From JABDGZ01 sp964487685 (GTDB taxonomy: Bacteria; Omnitrophota; Gorgyraeia; Zapsychrales; Fredricksoniimonadaceae), in the NCBI GenBank assembly GCA_964487685.1, contig CAZASA010000010.1, positions 1 through 49,946 of the forward strand: DNA of 49,946 nucleotides, written 5' to 3'. A program made the translations under genes and the position numbers. The notes under the pieces are model-generated. The model was not told the DNA's origin and did no database searches. It worked only from the letters and a program-made list of their open reading frames with translations. Shown here in pieces: positions 1 to 7,677 of the stretch. Each line of letters starts with the position of its first letter. Position 1 is the stretch's first letter.

Positions 1-16
1 GGTGGTGTGAGAGGAC

Positions 17-43
17 GGTGGGAAGATTACTTTACTTCCCACC
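17..43. other. 9-bp perfect inverted repeat upstream of the pilin genes
   Basis: GGTGGGAAG (17-25) and CTTCCCACC (35-43) are perfectly complementary around a 9-nt loop. No T-run follows, so it does not look like a finished Rho-independent terminator. It may be the end of an upstream transcript or a leader structure of the first pilin gene. The rest of 1-141 shows no gene; AT-rich stretches near 90-103 could hold a weak -10 box. Confidence 0.35.
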
Positions 44-141
44 TCCTACTCGATATTCCTGCTGGATTTGATCTTTCGTAACTTACGTGTTATATCATAT
101 TATAGAGGGTTGTACCGATTGTGCAGTATGGAGATCTTTAA

Positions 142-630
142 ATGAAAGCTAAAAAAGGGTTTTCTTTAGTTGAAATAATGGTAGTTATGCTGATTGTTGG
201 TGTTCTTGTTGCCGTAGCTGTGCCTAGTTTTAATCAATATTTAGCTAATGCCAAGGTGCAAGCAGTGGAACATAATTTATTGTCTATTGTTGCGGCAGAG
301 GCAAAATATTATGAAGATAATAATAATTATTGCACAACATCTTCCGGAGGGTGCGTAGATTTTAACTCCATTAATAAGAATTTAAACTTGAGCATGTCAA
401 GTACCTCAGCAGTGAACGATAACTACGGATATTCTTGCTCAACGGCGGGGAGTGTGGGAGTGGGAAATCCAGGTGCCATTGTATGTCCGGCCGCTAACCT
501 TCTATGTACGTTCACATGCAGGGCAACTGCCCCTGCGGCCCCTGCTAACCAAGTGAATCAGGTGACGATAGATATTAATGGTAATTTAACGTGTTCCAAT
601 ACCGCTCCCGTCAATTTAACCTGTCCTTGA
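142..630 (+). CDS. type IV pilin-like (pseudopilin) protein
   Basis: The 162-residue product starts MKAKKG then FSLVE, a class III prepilin leader. The prepilin peptidase should cut after Gly6 and methylate Phe7, and Glu5 of the mature form is present. A hydrophobic helix follows (about residues 7-29), ending in the usual VPSF and an amphipathic stretch. The C-terminal half is rich in Asn, Ser, Ala and Cys (at least eight Cys), suggesting disulfide-stabilised loops, as in other pilins with divergent globular domains. A GGAG at 130-133 supports the ATG at 142. Three further prepilin genes follow, so this is probably a minor or major subunit of a type IV pilus or type II secretion-like fibre; which one cannot be told. 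No assembly ATPase or peptidase is in the window. Confidence 0.85.
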   Translation: MKAKKGFSLVEIMVVMLIVGVLVAVAVPSFNQYLANAKVQAVEHNLLSIVAAEAKYYEDNNNYCTTSSGGCVDFNSINKNLNLSMSSTSAVNDNYGYSCSTAGSVGVGNPGAIVCPAANLLCTFTCRATAPAAPANQVNQVTIDINGNLTCSNTAPVNLTCP

Positions 631-656
631 TAGATTCTTCATTAATTGACCTTCAT

Positions 657-685
657 TTGACCTCCATTCATTAATATGTTATAAA
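657..685 (+). promoter_or_regulatory. putative sigma70 promoter for the second pilin gene
   Basis: TTGACC (657-662), a 17-nt spacer and TATAAA (680-685) each match the vegetative consensus at five of six positions. The start codon is at 706, with AAGGA about 10 nt before it, so the leader would be short. Nearby direct repeats of TTCATTAAT and TTGACCT (about 637-675) may be regulatory. The assignment rests only on motif match. Confidence 0.4.
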
Positions 686-705
686 TTTAATAAGGATATA
701 TCTAT

Positions 706-1176
706 ATGTTTATCAGGCAAGGATTTACATTAATTGAAATATTAGTTGTCATGGTCATCATAGCGATAGCCGCCGTGTTTGCTTTGCCTAATTTCACCAC
801 CCCCACCGAACAGGCCAAAGCTTTAACTGCACAAAATAATCTATTAGCTATTTATAGTGCTCAGAGGAATTATTATAATATCAACAATGGATCATTTAAT
901 ATGGGAGGTGGCGGAGCTGGTATTGGAGGTTCTGGAGTCGCTGGTGATCCTAACGGAGTGCAAGCGATCAATACTGCTTTTGTTTTAAATATTCAGGATG
1001 ATGGTTCATATATATATGATTGCGGGGTAACTACCAAGGCCCCTCCTACATGTACGGCGATTAGAAATAATAGCTCGAATCTAGGCATTTCAATCGTTTT
1101 GAATTCACCAATCAATTTAAGCAGGGTTGGCGTTGCAAATCCAACCTGTAATTTAACCAGTAGTTGGTGTCCATAA
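706..1176 (+). CDS. type IV pilin-like (pseudopilin) protein
   Basis: This 156-residue prepilin has the leader MFIRQG followed by FTLIE. Cleavage is expected after Gly6, with Glu5 retained, and a hydrophobic helix runs to about residue 27 (ending ALPNF). The middle of the protein contains a glycine-rich linker (MGGGGAGIGGSGVAG), and the distal region carries several Cys that could form a disulfide loop. The gene lies 75 nt after the first pilin gene, has its own promoter-like sequence, and its stop codon overlaps the next ATG by one base (TAATG). It probably forms part of the same fibre as its neighbours. The globular part does not match a named pilin subtype by eye. Confidence 0.85.
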   Translation: MFIRQGFTLIEILVVMVIIAIAAVFALPNFTTPTEQAKALTAQNNLLAIYSAQRNYYNINNGSFNMGGGGAGIGGSGVAGDPNGVQAINTAFVLNIQDDGSYIYDCGVTTKAPPTCTAIRNNSSNLGISIVLNSPINLSRVGVANPTCNLTSSWCP

Positions 1177-1625
1177 TGGCCAAACGATTAAGAAAACTAA
1201 ATAGTTCTGGTTTTTCCCTTCTAGAAATATTGTTGGCATCAATCATATTCATTATCTCTGTTGCCGGGGTTTTTGTCACGTTGACTGCTGTTCGAAAACC
1301 CGTAATTGATAAGGAAAATTCTCTGACGGCTGCAGTATTTGGCAGGCAGGTGCTTGAAGCTTTGCGATCTTCCGTGAATGCGACGAATTATTACGATCCA
1401 TGCGCCGCAAATCCAAGCACTGATTTTACGTTATGTGTGGGGCCTCATGTGACACCACTGCCGTCGGGTCTAATCTGGCCTCTAAATTTTTCTACGTATA
1501 ATACAGCGATAAACTATACGGTCAGCTGTGCTGATGGCACTCTCACTGGCTGTGTACCTCCTGGGGGTAACCCTGATATGGCCCGTCGAGTTGACCTGAC
1601 TATCAATTGGCCCGAGGCACCATGA
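1176..1625 (+). CDS. prepilin-type protein, PilV/GspI-like
   Basis: The ATG at 1176 overlaps the upstream stop by one base (TAATG), and I preferred it to an in-frame TTG at 1164. The 149-residue product has the leader MAKRLRKLNSSG, cut before FSLLE, then a hydrophobic helix (IIFIISVAGVFVTLTAV). Position in the cluster (third, before a PilW/GspJ-like gene) and the FSLLE..LAS pattern resemble the minor pseudopilins PilV and GspI, which help prime fibre assembly at the inner membrane. Cys pairs are present in the C-terminal part. The subtype is inferred from order and the N-terminal segment only. Confidence 0.75.
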   Translation: MAKRLRKLNSSGFSLLEILLASIIFIISVAGVFVTLTAVRKPVIDKENSLTAAVFGRQVLEALRSSVNATNYYDPCAANPSTDFTLCVGPHVTPLPSGLIWPLNFSTYNTAINYTVSCADGTLTGCVPPGGNPDMARRVDLTINWPEAP

Positions 1626-2353
1626 CAAAAATAGTTTCTAAAAAGGGATTTAGTTTACTTGAGCTTATCATCGCATCGATACTTGTCGTGATCGTGGTAC
1701 TGGGTATCTTTTCAGTTAATTATGTGCTGAGTAATAATAATCAGGACTATGGCCAACGATATTTTGTCAAATCCGAGACGCAAACAATATTGAACCATAT
1801 TATAAATAATGCTTCTTTGGCTATTGGTAGCGGGACCACTATTAATGGTCTGCCTGATAGAGGCATTTTAGTAGGGGGCACTTGTCCCGGTTCCGGTGGT
1901 GATCTTGGTTGTTCAGATCCAGTTAATAATCCCAACACATTTTGTATTCATCAGGATATAGATCCTGCTAAAGGTTTTGACAGTACCACTGTAAATGCTC
2001 CTCCTACGACGGCCCCGAATTATAACCCTTCACGATGGCTATGCTATACATGGAACGCAGTTACTTATCAAATTAATTATTGTGCTTGGCCGTATAATTC
2101 AAGTGTAACCCCTGGTTTTGGCGCTACTAATTGCAGCGGAGCCGTTGCTCCGCCCGCGTTATATTTAGGAACGGCTAGTAACATGCCTTCAATCGCATTT
2201 AATCCAACAGCAGGATTTTCTATCACTATCCAAAATTGTCTTAATAATGCCGCTCCTAGTTGCAATTTTTTAGATCCAACCAAACAGGATCCGGCTAATA
2301 ATCCTCAAGTTTCAGTATCCGGCACTACATTTCCATCCCAAGAAGGTTTTTGA
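1622..2353 (+). CDS. prepilin-type protein, PilW/GspJ-like
   Basis: The start ATG at 1622 overlaps the previous stop (ATGA), giving 243 residues; an in-frame upstream start at 1607 was rejected. The leader MTKIVSKKG precedes FSLLELIIASILVV, a canonical prepilin cleavage and transmembrane segment. The remaining ~200 residues are Asn/Pro/Cys-rich and resemble an extracellular minor-pilin domain. As last and largest of four coupled prepilin genes it fits a PilW or GspJ type minor pseudopilin. It is followed after 10 nt by a membrane protein gene with an AAGGGA ribosome site, so the pilin cluster and the glycan island may share a transcript. Confidence 0.75.
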   Translation: MTKIVSKKGFSLLELIIASILVVIVVLGIFSVNYVLSNNNQDYGQRYFVKSETQTILNHIINNASLAIGSGTTINGLPDRGILVGGTCPGSGGDLGCSDPVNNPNTFCIHQDIDPAKGFDSTTVNAPPTTAPNYNPSRWLCYTWNAVTYQINYCAWPYNSSVTPGFGATNCSGAVAPPALYLGTASNMPSIAFNPTAGFSITIQNCLNNAAPSCNFLDPTKQDPANNPQVSVSGTTFPSQEGF

Positions 2354-2363
2354 AAGGGATAAT

Positions 2364-3875
2364 ATGAAGCAATGGTCGATCATTGTTCTTATTTTATTAT
2401 GGCTCGGTTGGCACTTAGCCCGCCCTGTTGATTTATTCCAATCAGATCTTGGCCGACATATCAAGAACGGTGAACTGATCTTGCAGGGAAATTGGGATAT
2501 TCTCTATAAGAATTATTATTCTTACACTTATCCCGAGTATCCTTTCATCAATCACCATTGGCTCTTTGGCGTTTTTTGTTATGTCTGCTGGCATTTTTTT
2601 GGGTTTAGCGGCCTAGCATTCATTTATTTGATCATTGAATTGATCACTTTTTTATTATTCTTCCGATGTTGGCAGCGCTATTCCACATTTCCTATCGCCT
2701 GTGCTTTTGGGTTGTTGAGTATTCCACTTATTTGTTTTCGTCCGGAAATCCGCCCTGAGGGGATCAGCTATCTATTTTGCGGTCTTTTTTGTTGGATGAT
2801 TGATTCTTTCCAGCAGAATCGACTGAGGGCCAGTAGCTTGATTATAGGATTGTGTTTGATCCAGGTCCTTTGGGTTAATACGCATATATTCTTCCTGATG
2901 GGGCCTATCATTACATGTCTTTTTTGGTGGCAAGCTTTTAGCCATAAGCAAGGTGAACAAACTAAGGTGTTTCAAACGTTAATATTCTTTTTAATAGGCA
3001 TGTGTTTGGTCAATCCATCCGGTATAAACGGACTTTTAGTGCCCTTTACTATTGATAGAGCGTATTTTTTATTTCCAACGTCGGAAAACCAATCAATTTT
3101 AAGTTTTTTTAAATTCAAATCACCGATATATGACTCTGCTTATGAGTATTTTCTTGTATCATTCTTGATGTTGAATGTTGTTATATTTTTCTTGGCAAAA
3201 AGGGAGGGTTGGAAAAAATATATATTAATTATCATAATCAATTTCATTTTGGCAGCTGCAGCTATGAAGTCTGTGCGTTTGATAGGCTTTTACCCTTTCT
3301 TTTGGATAACATCGTCAGCTTTTGTTTTTAGTCAATGGATGCAGTATGCTGAAACACCCAAAACCCGTAAGAATTTCGAGATAGGTTTAGTTTTGCTTGG
3401 AATCCTTCTTTCATCATCGGTCAATTTTGACTGGAATCAAAAGCCGTTTTTTGGGATCTTGCCAGGTAATAACAATGCCGCAGAATTCTTTAAGCGTGAA
3501 AAGTTGTCCGGAGTTATTTTTAATAATGCGAATATAGGTAATTACTTGATCTTTCAATTAAGCCCTCAACAAAAGGTCTTTCTTGATATGAGGATACAGC
3601 CTTATCCGTCAGATTTTCTTATGAATACTTACGAACAGATGAATGATGAAACTTGGCACCAGTTAGAGAGGAAATACAATTTCAATGTGATTTTTATATC
3701 ATTTGAACGATCGCCTGGGGCAATTAAGTTCCTTGTGCATCGTCTCATGGACCCTTCATGGGCGCCGGTTTATTATAGCAAGGATGCGATAATCTTTTTA
3801 AAACGGAATAATCAAAATGCCCCAATAATTAAACGTGATGAGCTGCGTCCTGATAAAATTATGATAAACTTTTAA
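2364..3875 (+). CDS. polytopic membrane protein, probable GT-C-fold glycosyltransferase
   Basis: The 503-residue protein has roughly ten hydrophobic segments. Near the N terminus it carries DLGRHIKNGELIL and then SYTYPEYPFINHHWL. This arrangement (D..xH...G...I, SYT, a H-W-L motif) is typical of a broad bacterial family of GT-C-like membrane proteins, where the first acidic residue after TM1 is the catalytic candidate. The last ~150 residues are soluble (from about GILPGNNNAAEFFKREK) and contain a VFLDMRIQPYP segment, consistent with a periplasmic domain. The substrate is unknown; polyprenyl-phosphate sugars are likely by analogy. An AAGGGA site precedes the ATG. It converges on the methyltransferase gene with only 19 nt between stops. 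Confidence 0.6.
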   Translation: MKQWSIIVLILLWLGWHLARPVDLFQSDLGRHIKNGELILQGNWDILYKNYYSYTYPEYPFINHHWLFGVFCYVCWHFFGFSGLAFIYLIIELITFLLFFRCWQRYSTFPIACAFGLLSIPLICFRPEIRPEGISYLFCGLFCWMIDSFQQNRLRASSLIIGLCLIQVLWVNTHIFFLMGPIITCLFWWQAFSHKQGEQTKVFQTLIFFLIGMCLVNPSGINGLLVPFTIDRAYFLFPTSENQSILSFFKFKSPIYDSAYEYFLVSFLMLNVVIFFLAKREGWKKYILIIIINFILAAAAMKSVRLIGFYPFFWITSSAFVFSQWMQYAETPKTRKNFEIGLVLLGILLSSSVNFDWNQKPFFGILPGNNNAAEFFKREKLSGVIFNNANIGNYLIFQLSPQQKVFLDMRIQPYPSDFLMNTYEQMNDETWHQLERKYNFNVIFISFERSPGAIKFLVHRLMDPSWAPVYYSKDAIIFLKRNNQNAPIIKRDELRPDKIMINF

Positions 3876-3894
3876 TCAACATTTGGTGATCGTT

Positions 3895-4575
3895 TTAATT
3901 ATAGATATAGAACATCAAATTTGACACAAATCCAAAGAATCGAAAATGTACGGTCTTTATTCTTTTGTCAGCCGGCAGCATATCCATTATTTCCTTTTGG
4001 GATAATAGATTTAGGTTTTCCTCTTTCGCCCAAAAAGGTTTTCCTATCCAAGATAAGACCAAACGAAAAAGACGTGGCGGCAACCAATGGATCAATGGCA
4101 CAATAGAATGGAATTCGATGGGATGCCAGCGATTGGGAGTGGTAATACAGCATTGACGGCTTACCCGGCATAATTCTCGGATAAATTCTTTTTGTTTTTG
4201 ACGGCTTCCCACATGCTCGATAGTGGCAAAACTGACGGCTAGGTCGAAGCTATTATCCTCAAATGGTAATTTGGCGCCATCGACCTTTACAAATCTTAAT
4301 CCTGGAAAATCCTTTTCCAGGAACCGGCAATCCTCCATCCCAACAGCAGTGATGCTGGATTTATACGGATACCATTTTTCAAAGAAATTACTGTCTTCTC
4401 GTTGGTCGCAGGTCACTCCCACATCTAATACCTTTGTAGTTGGAGTAGGGTTTAAGGTTTTCATTAATGATTCAAACATTTCTTTTCGAACTTTAAGGGA
4501 AAATTTTTCCGGCAATCCCAGAAGATTATCTTGTACGTAATCACTTCTAATACTTTTATTGGGAATAATATTCAT
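3895..4575 (-). CDS. class I SAM-dependent methyltransferase
   Basis: The 226-residue protein has the Rossmann-type methyltransferase order. Motif I is VLDVGVT (about residues 49-55), the acidic end of strand 2 is AVGMED, the motif II region is VDGAKLPFEDNSFDLAVS, and then come an IEHV segment and RELCRVSR. This is the Methyltransf_11-like pattern that binds S-adenosylmethionine. It lies 6 nt after the GT2 gene on the same strand, in the probable order acyltransferase, GT2, methyltransferase, so the substrate is likely a sugar or lipid-linked glycan. Motif I lacks the usual GxGxG, reading GVTCDQRED, which is unusual but seen in related envelope methyltransferases. The exact substrate cannot be seen. 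Confidence 0.75.
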   Translation of the reverse strand: MNIIPNKSIRSDYVQDNLLGLPEKFSLKVRKEMFESLMKTLNPTPTTKVLDVGVTCDQREDSNFFEKWYPYKSSITAVGMEDCRFLEKDFPGLRFVKVDGAKLPFEDNSFDLAVSFATIEHVGSRQKQKEFIRELCRVSRQCCITTPNRWHPIEFHSIVPLIHWLPPRLFRLVLSWIGKPFWAKEENLNLLSQKEIMDMLPADKRIKTVHFRFFGFVSNLMFYIYN

Positions 4576-4581
4576 ACGTGG

Positions 4582-5742
4582 CTACTTCTTGATGGACATT
4601 GCTGAAATAAAGAATGATGAAAATATGGTCAGTGTGCCAATAATGATAAGTGTTGAAGCAAAAGAAACCCATTCAGGATGCGGCAAGGGCATGAGGTCTG
4701 AATGGAACCAGTGATAGATTATCTTTGTTAAAATCAGGAATCCCGCACCTGCCATTGAGGTGCCTATAATTAAACCTCTCTCCAGGGTGAAAATCCTGTA
4801 AAATCTTAATAACAAGATATTTTTCTTTTCAAAGCGCCGGCTCCATGAGTATGTTTTTAGTTGTAATCCGAAATTTAAGATCTCGAATCCAATGACGCTA
4901 AAAATCACGGCTATGATCCCTGTTACGTTGCTTAAAGCTCTTCCTTCATATTTGATGACTCCTAATAAAGTGATCACATGGATGAGCAAGCCTGAAAGCA
5001 ATAAGAATATGCCAGGTCTAATGAATAATTTATTGGGGCAATAGAGCAACATCATTCTTAAACTTCTCCAGCCGTCTTGAAAGGTTTGCAATTTTGATTT
5101 GCCGATCCTCTCATGAAGGATGATCGGGATTTCCGCAACTTTTAAACCAGCTAATTTGGCATTAATGGCCAGTTCCAGGTTGAACTCCATGCCAGGACTT
5201 ACAGGTTGAATATGATTATAAGCTTTAAGGGTAAATGCCCTGAAACCGGAATAGACATCAGTGTAGTTGACCCCAAAGAGAAAATTCAAGGTCATTGTGA
5301 GTAGGGGATTGCCAATATATCGGTGTAAAAAAGGCATGGATTTTACTTCATAGCCTTTAATATATCTGCTTCCGGTGACAAAATCATATTTTTCATCATT
5401 CAATTTCTTCAAGAAATTCGGTATCTCATTAAAATCATAGGTCCCATCCGCATCAGCCATGATCAAATATTTCCCTTTGGCATAAGAGAAGCCTTTAAGG
5501 TAGGCATTGCCGTATCCGCGTTTAGGTTGATGGACCACTTGAACACTAAAGCTTTCAGCAATACTGACTGAATTGTCGGTTGACCCGTTGTCGCAGATAA
5601 TAATTTGGCCATTGATATTGTTCTTAGTGAAGACCTTTTGGATATCGGTAATGCACTTTCCAACAGCTTGCTCTTCATTAAGACAGGGCATCACCACTGT
5701 TACCAAAGGACCTTTGTGCTCATTAAAAAGTTCCCTATTCAT
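4582..5742 (-). CDS. family 2 glycosyltransferase, polyprenyl-phosphate sugar synthase type
   Basis: The product is 386 residues from the ATG at 5742. AAGGAG lies just upstream of that ATG, which favours it over a TTG at 5757. The N-terminal GT-A domain shows VTVVMPCLNEE, ICDNGSTDNS and the metal-binding MADADGTYD, followed by TGSRYIKG and the acceptor-side YSGFRAF. These match dolichol/undecaprenyl-phosphate mannosyl- or glucosyltransferases. About four C-terminal transmembrane helices (residues ~240-385) anchor it in the inner membrane, like GtrB-type enzymes. It would charge a lipid carrier with a sugar that the GT-C-like proteins in this window could use as donor. That link is inference from neighbourhood. 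Confidence 0.82.
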   Translation of the reverse strand: MNRELFNEHKGPLVTVVMPCLNEEQAVGKCITDIQKVFTKNNINGQIIICDNGSTDNSVSIAESFSVQVVHQPKRGYGNAYLKGFSYAKGKYLIMADADGTYDFNEIPNFLKKLNDEKYDFVTGSRYIKGYEVKSMPFLHRYIGNPLLTMTLNFLFGVNYTDVYSGFRAFTLKAYNHIQPVSPGMEFNLELAINAKLAGLKVAEIPIILHERIGKSKLQTFQDGWRSLRMMLLYCPNKLFIRPGIFLLLSGLLIHVITLLGVIKYEGRALSNVTGIIAVIFSVIGFEILNFGLQLKTYSWSRRFEKKNILLLRFYRIFTLERGLIIGTSMAGAGFLILTKIIYHWFHSDLMPLPHPEWVSFASTLIIIGTLTIFSSFFISAMSIKK

Positions 5743-5760
5743 TATTCTCCTTAACAAAGT

Positions 5761-6831
5761 CTAATGTGATGGAAATATCCTATCGCGAAATTTTAATATG
5801 GGAAATTCAATTATTTTTGAAAACACAATCCCTAGACCAATACTGGCAATAAAGAAGGAAAGTGTAAAATTTGGCCAGGTCCAGTAAGATAAAGGTAAAA
5901 ATTTGAAAATATATGGCAAAAATCTGCCAACAGGCATATGCCATAAATAAATTGAATAGGAGTGAGCTCCTATGTAAGTCAAGCTATTGATCAATAAATT
6001 TGGCTTAAGGTCGGCATCAATAAAAGCCATCAGAATAAGTCCGCTGCCTAAATAAATGAAAGTTAAACCAACTGTATAGATAATCGGACTGGTTTCAAGG
6101 ACGAATATAAATGCAGGTAAAAGAAAAAGTAGTCCCAAAAGCAAAAAAAGAGCTTTAAATCGGCACGTTGTGATTTTAAATACTGATGCATGGTAATGGT
6201 AGAAATACGATATTGTTACCCCCCAAAAAAGAGAATCAAGTCGTAGGTGAAAGGGGAAAAGGTGGGTTAAATGTTGGTAAGGGGAATTGATGGCATTTGA
6301 TATTCGTAAAGCCAAGCAAGTAATGCTGATAAATAAAAAGATAGATGGAATGTAATCAAATGTAAAATTTTTGGATTTTCTTATCATAGATAACAGGATA
6401 AGAAGCAGGGGCAATAAGATATAGAATTTCTCCTCAACCCCAAGTGACCATGTATGGTTCCAAAGTCCGGCGACATAATCCTGGCAAAAAAATAATTCTG
6501 CAAACAGCGCGCGGTGTGTGTAATAAGTGAGAAATGTTGTCGTTGCGATCATAAAATAAAATGCCGGGTAAATTTTAAGTCCTCTTCGGATAAAAAAGCG
6601 CTTGAAAGATATTTTACCTGACAACATATGTTCTTTAAATAACAGGCCGGAAATTAAGAAACCGCTTAAAACAAAGAATAGATCAACCCCGATCCATCCT
6701 CCGCACCCCAAGGTATCCATTATAATCTTTAGATAGACATTATTGCCTTGATAAGCAGGCATATGCCTTCCTAATACCAATAAAATGGCAATAGCTCTTA
6801 GAATATCGAGCGATTTTTGTCTTGTTTGCAT
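5761..6831 (-). CDS. acyltransferase family 3 (OafA/WecH-like) membrane protein
   Basis: The protein begins MQTRQKSLDILRAIAILLVLGRH, containing the family-typical LDILRAIAI..V...H with the essential His. It then has GWIGVDLFFVLSGFLISG and FKRFFIRRGLKIYPAF, the next two hallmarks of acyltransferase-3 proteins. About ten hydrophobic helices follow. Such proteins transfer acetyl or other acyl groups onto cell-surface sugars. The ATG at 6831 gives 356 residues; an in-frame TTG at 6867 would add 12 residues, and neither start has a clear ribosome site. It is the first gene of a probable three-gene minus-strand operon with the GT2 and methyltransferase genes and is divergent from the C1 peptidase gene. 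Confidence 0.85.
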   Translation of the reverse strand: MQTRQKSLDILRAIAILLVLGRHMPAYQGNNVYLKIIMDTLGCGGWIGVDLFFVLSGFLISGLLFKEHMLSGKISFKRFFIRRGLKIYPAFYFMIATTTFLTYYTHRALFAELFFCQDYVAGLWNHTWSLGVEEKFYILLPLLLILLSMIRKSKNFTFDYIPSIFLFISITCLALRISNAINSPYQHLTHLFPFHLRLDSLFWGVTISYFYHYHASVFKITTCRFKALFLLLGLLFLLPAFIFVLETSPIIYTVGLTFIYLGSGLILMAFIDADLKPNLLINSLTYIGAHSYSIYLWHMPVGRFLPYIFKFLPLSYWTWPNFTLSFFIASIGLGIVFSKIIEFPILKFRDRIFPSH

Positions 6832-6853
6832 ATTGACAATTATTATAGGTGTT

Positions 6854-6882
6854 TTGTTAAAAATCAATTATATTATTATAAT
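6854..6882 (+). promoter_or_regulatory. putative sigma70 promoter for the C1 peptidase gene
   Basis: TTGTTA (6854-6859), a 17-nt spacer and a perfect TATAAT (6877-6882) lie 33 nt before the start at 6915. The AT-rich intergenic stretch also offers TATAAT-like hexamers on the minus strand for the divergent acyltransferase operon, so the two promoters may overlap. Confidence 0.45.
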
Positions 6883-6914
6883 AAAAACAGGATTTCATAA
6901 CACAAGGAGGCCAT

Positions 6915-7655
6915 ATGAAAATTGTTGGAGCTTATGGTTGGATCCCGGACACGCCGGATCATAGGGACTTTCTTTATAGCGCCATTGCCCCCAAATTCAA
7001 AATTCCGACAAAAGTTGATTTACGGATCGAAGATTCGCCCATCGAGAATCAAGGGCGGTTAGGCAGTTGCACGGCAAATGCACTGGCCGGGAACCTTCAA
7101 TTCTTGGAGAAAGTCAGTGGTCAAAATTATAAGGACTTAAGCCGGCTTTTTATTTATTTTAATGAGCGCGCCATTGAGGGGACTGTTAATTTTGATTCAG
7201 GAGCGATGATCCGTGATGGCATCAATGTATTGGCGAAATACGGTGTGTGCCCGGAATCAAGCTGGCCATATGATATTTCCCGATTTACACGTAAGCCAAC
7301 TGCAGCTTGTTATAAGGAAGGGTTAAAACGCCGCATCACCAGTTATCTTCGCCTTCAAACGCTCCCTGAGATGCTCAATTGTTTGGCTGATGGTTTTCCA
7401 TTCGTATTTGGGTTTACTGTTTATGAAAGTTTTGAAACTTTAAAAGTGGCTCGAACAGGTATCGCGCCTATGCCTAAGAAATCCGAGAGGGCATTAGGCG
7501 GCCACGCAGTCATGGCTGTTGGTTACGATCAAAAGCAAAAGCGTTTTATTGTTCGTAATTCGTGGGGACCGGAATGGGGGCAGGCTGGTTATTTTACGAT
7601 ACCCTATGCCTATTTAGAAAGTTCAGCCAGCGATTTTTGGACGATCCGGCAATAA
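6915..7655 (+). CDS. C1 family (papain-like) cysteine peptidase
   Basis: All catalytic elements are visible in 246 residues. Gln46 (oxyanion hole) and Cys52 lie in ENQGRLGSCTANA, His197 in GGHAVMAVGY and Asn215 in VRNSWGPEWG. The N terminus YGWIPDTPDHRDFLY is typical of compact bacterial C1 peptidases that lack a long propeptide. I see no signal peptide, so it may act in the cytoplasm or leave the cell by another route. An AAGGAGG ribosome site sits 4 nt before the ATG, one of the best in the window. It is followed 22 nt later by a TPR membrane protein gene. The physiological substrate is unknown. Confidence 0.88.
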   Translation: MKIVGAYGWIPDTPDHRDFLYSAIAPKFKIPTKVDLRIEDSPIENQGRLGSCTANALAGNLQFLEKVSGQNYKDLSRLFIYFNERAIEGTVNFDSGAMIRDGINVLAKYGVCPESSWPYDISRFTRKPTAACYKEGLKRRITSYLRLQTLPEMLNCLADGFPFVFGFTVYESFETLKVARTGIAPMPKKSERALGGHAVMAVGYDQKQKRFIVRNSWGPEWGQAGYFTIPYAYLESSASDFWTIRQ

Positions 7656-7677
7656 TAGTACTGCGGAAGGATAACTA

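Noticed and set aside
17..43. Intrinsic terminator at the window start
   Set aside because: The stem is perfect but no T-run follows; it is listed only as an inverted repeat.
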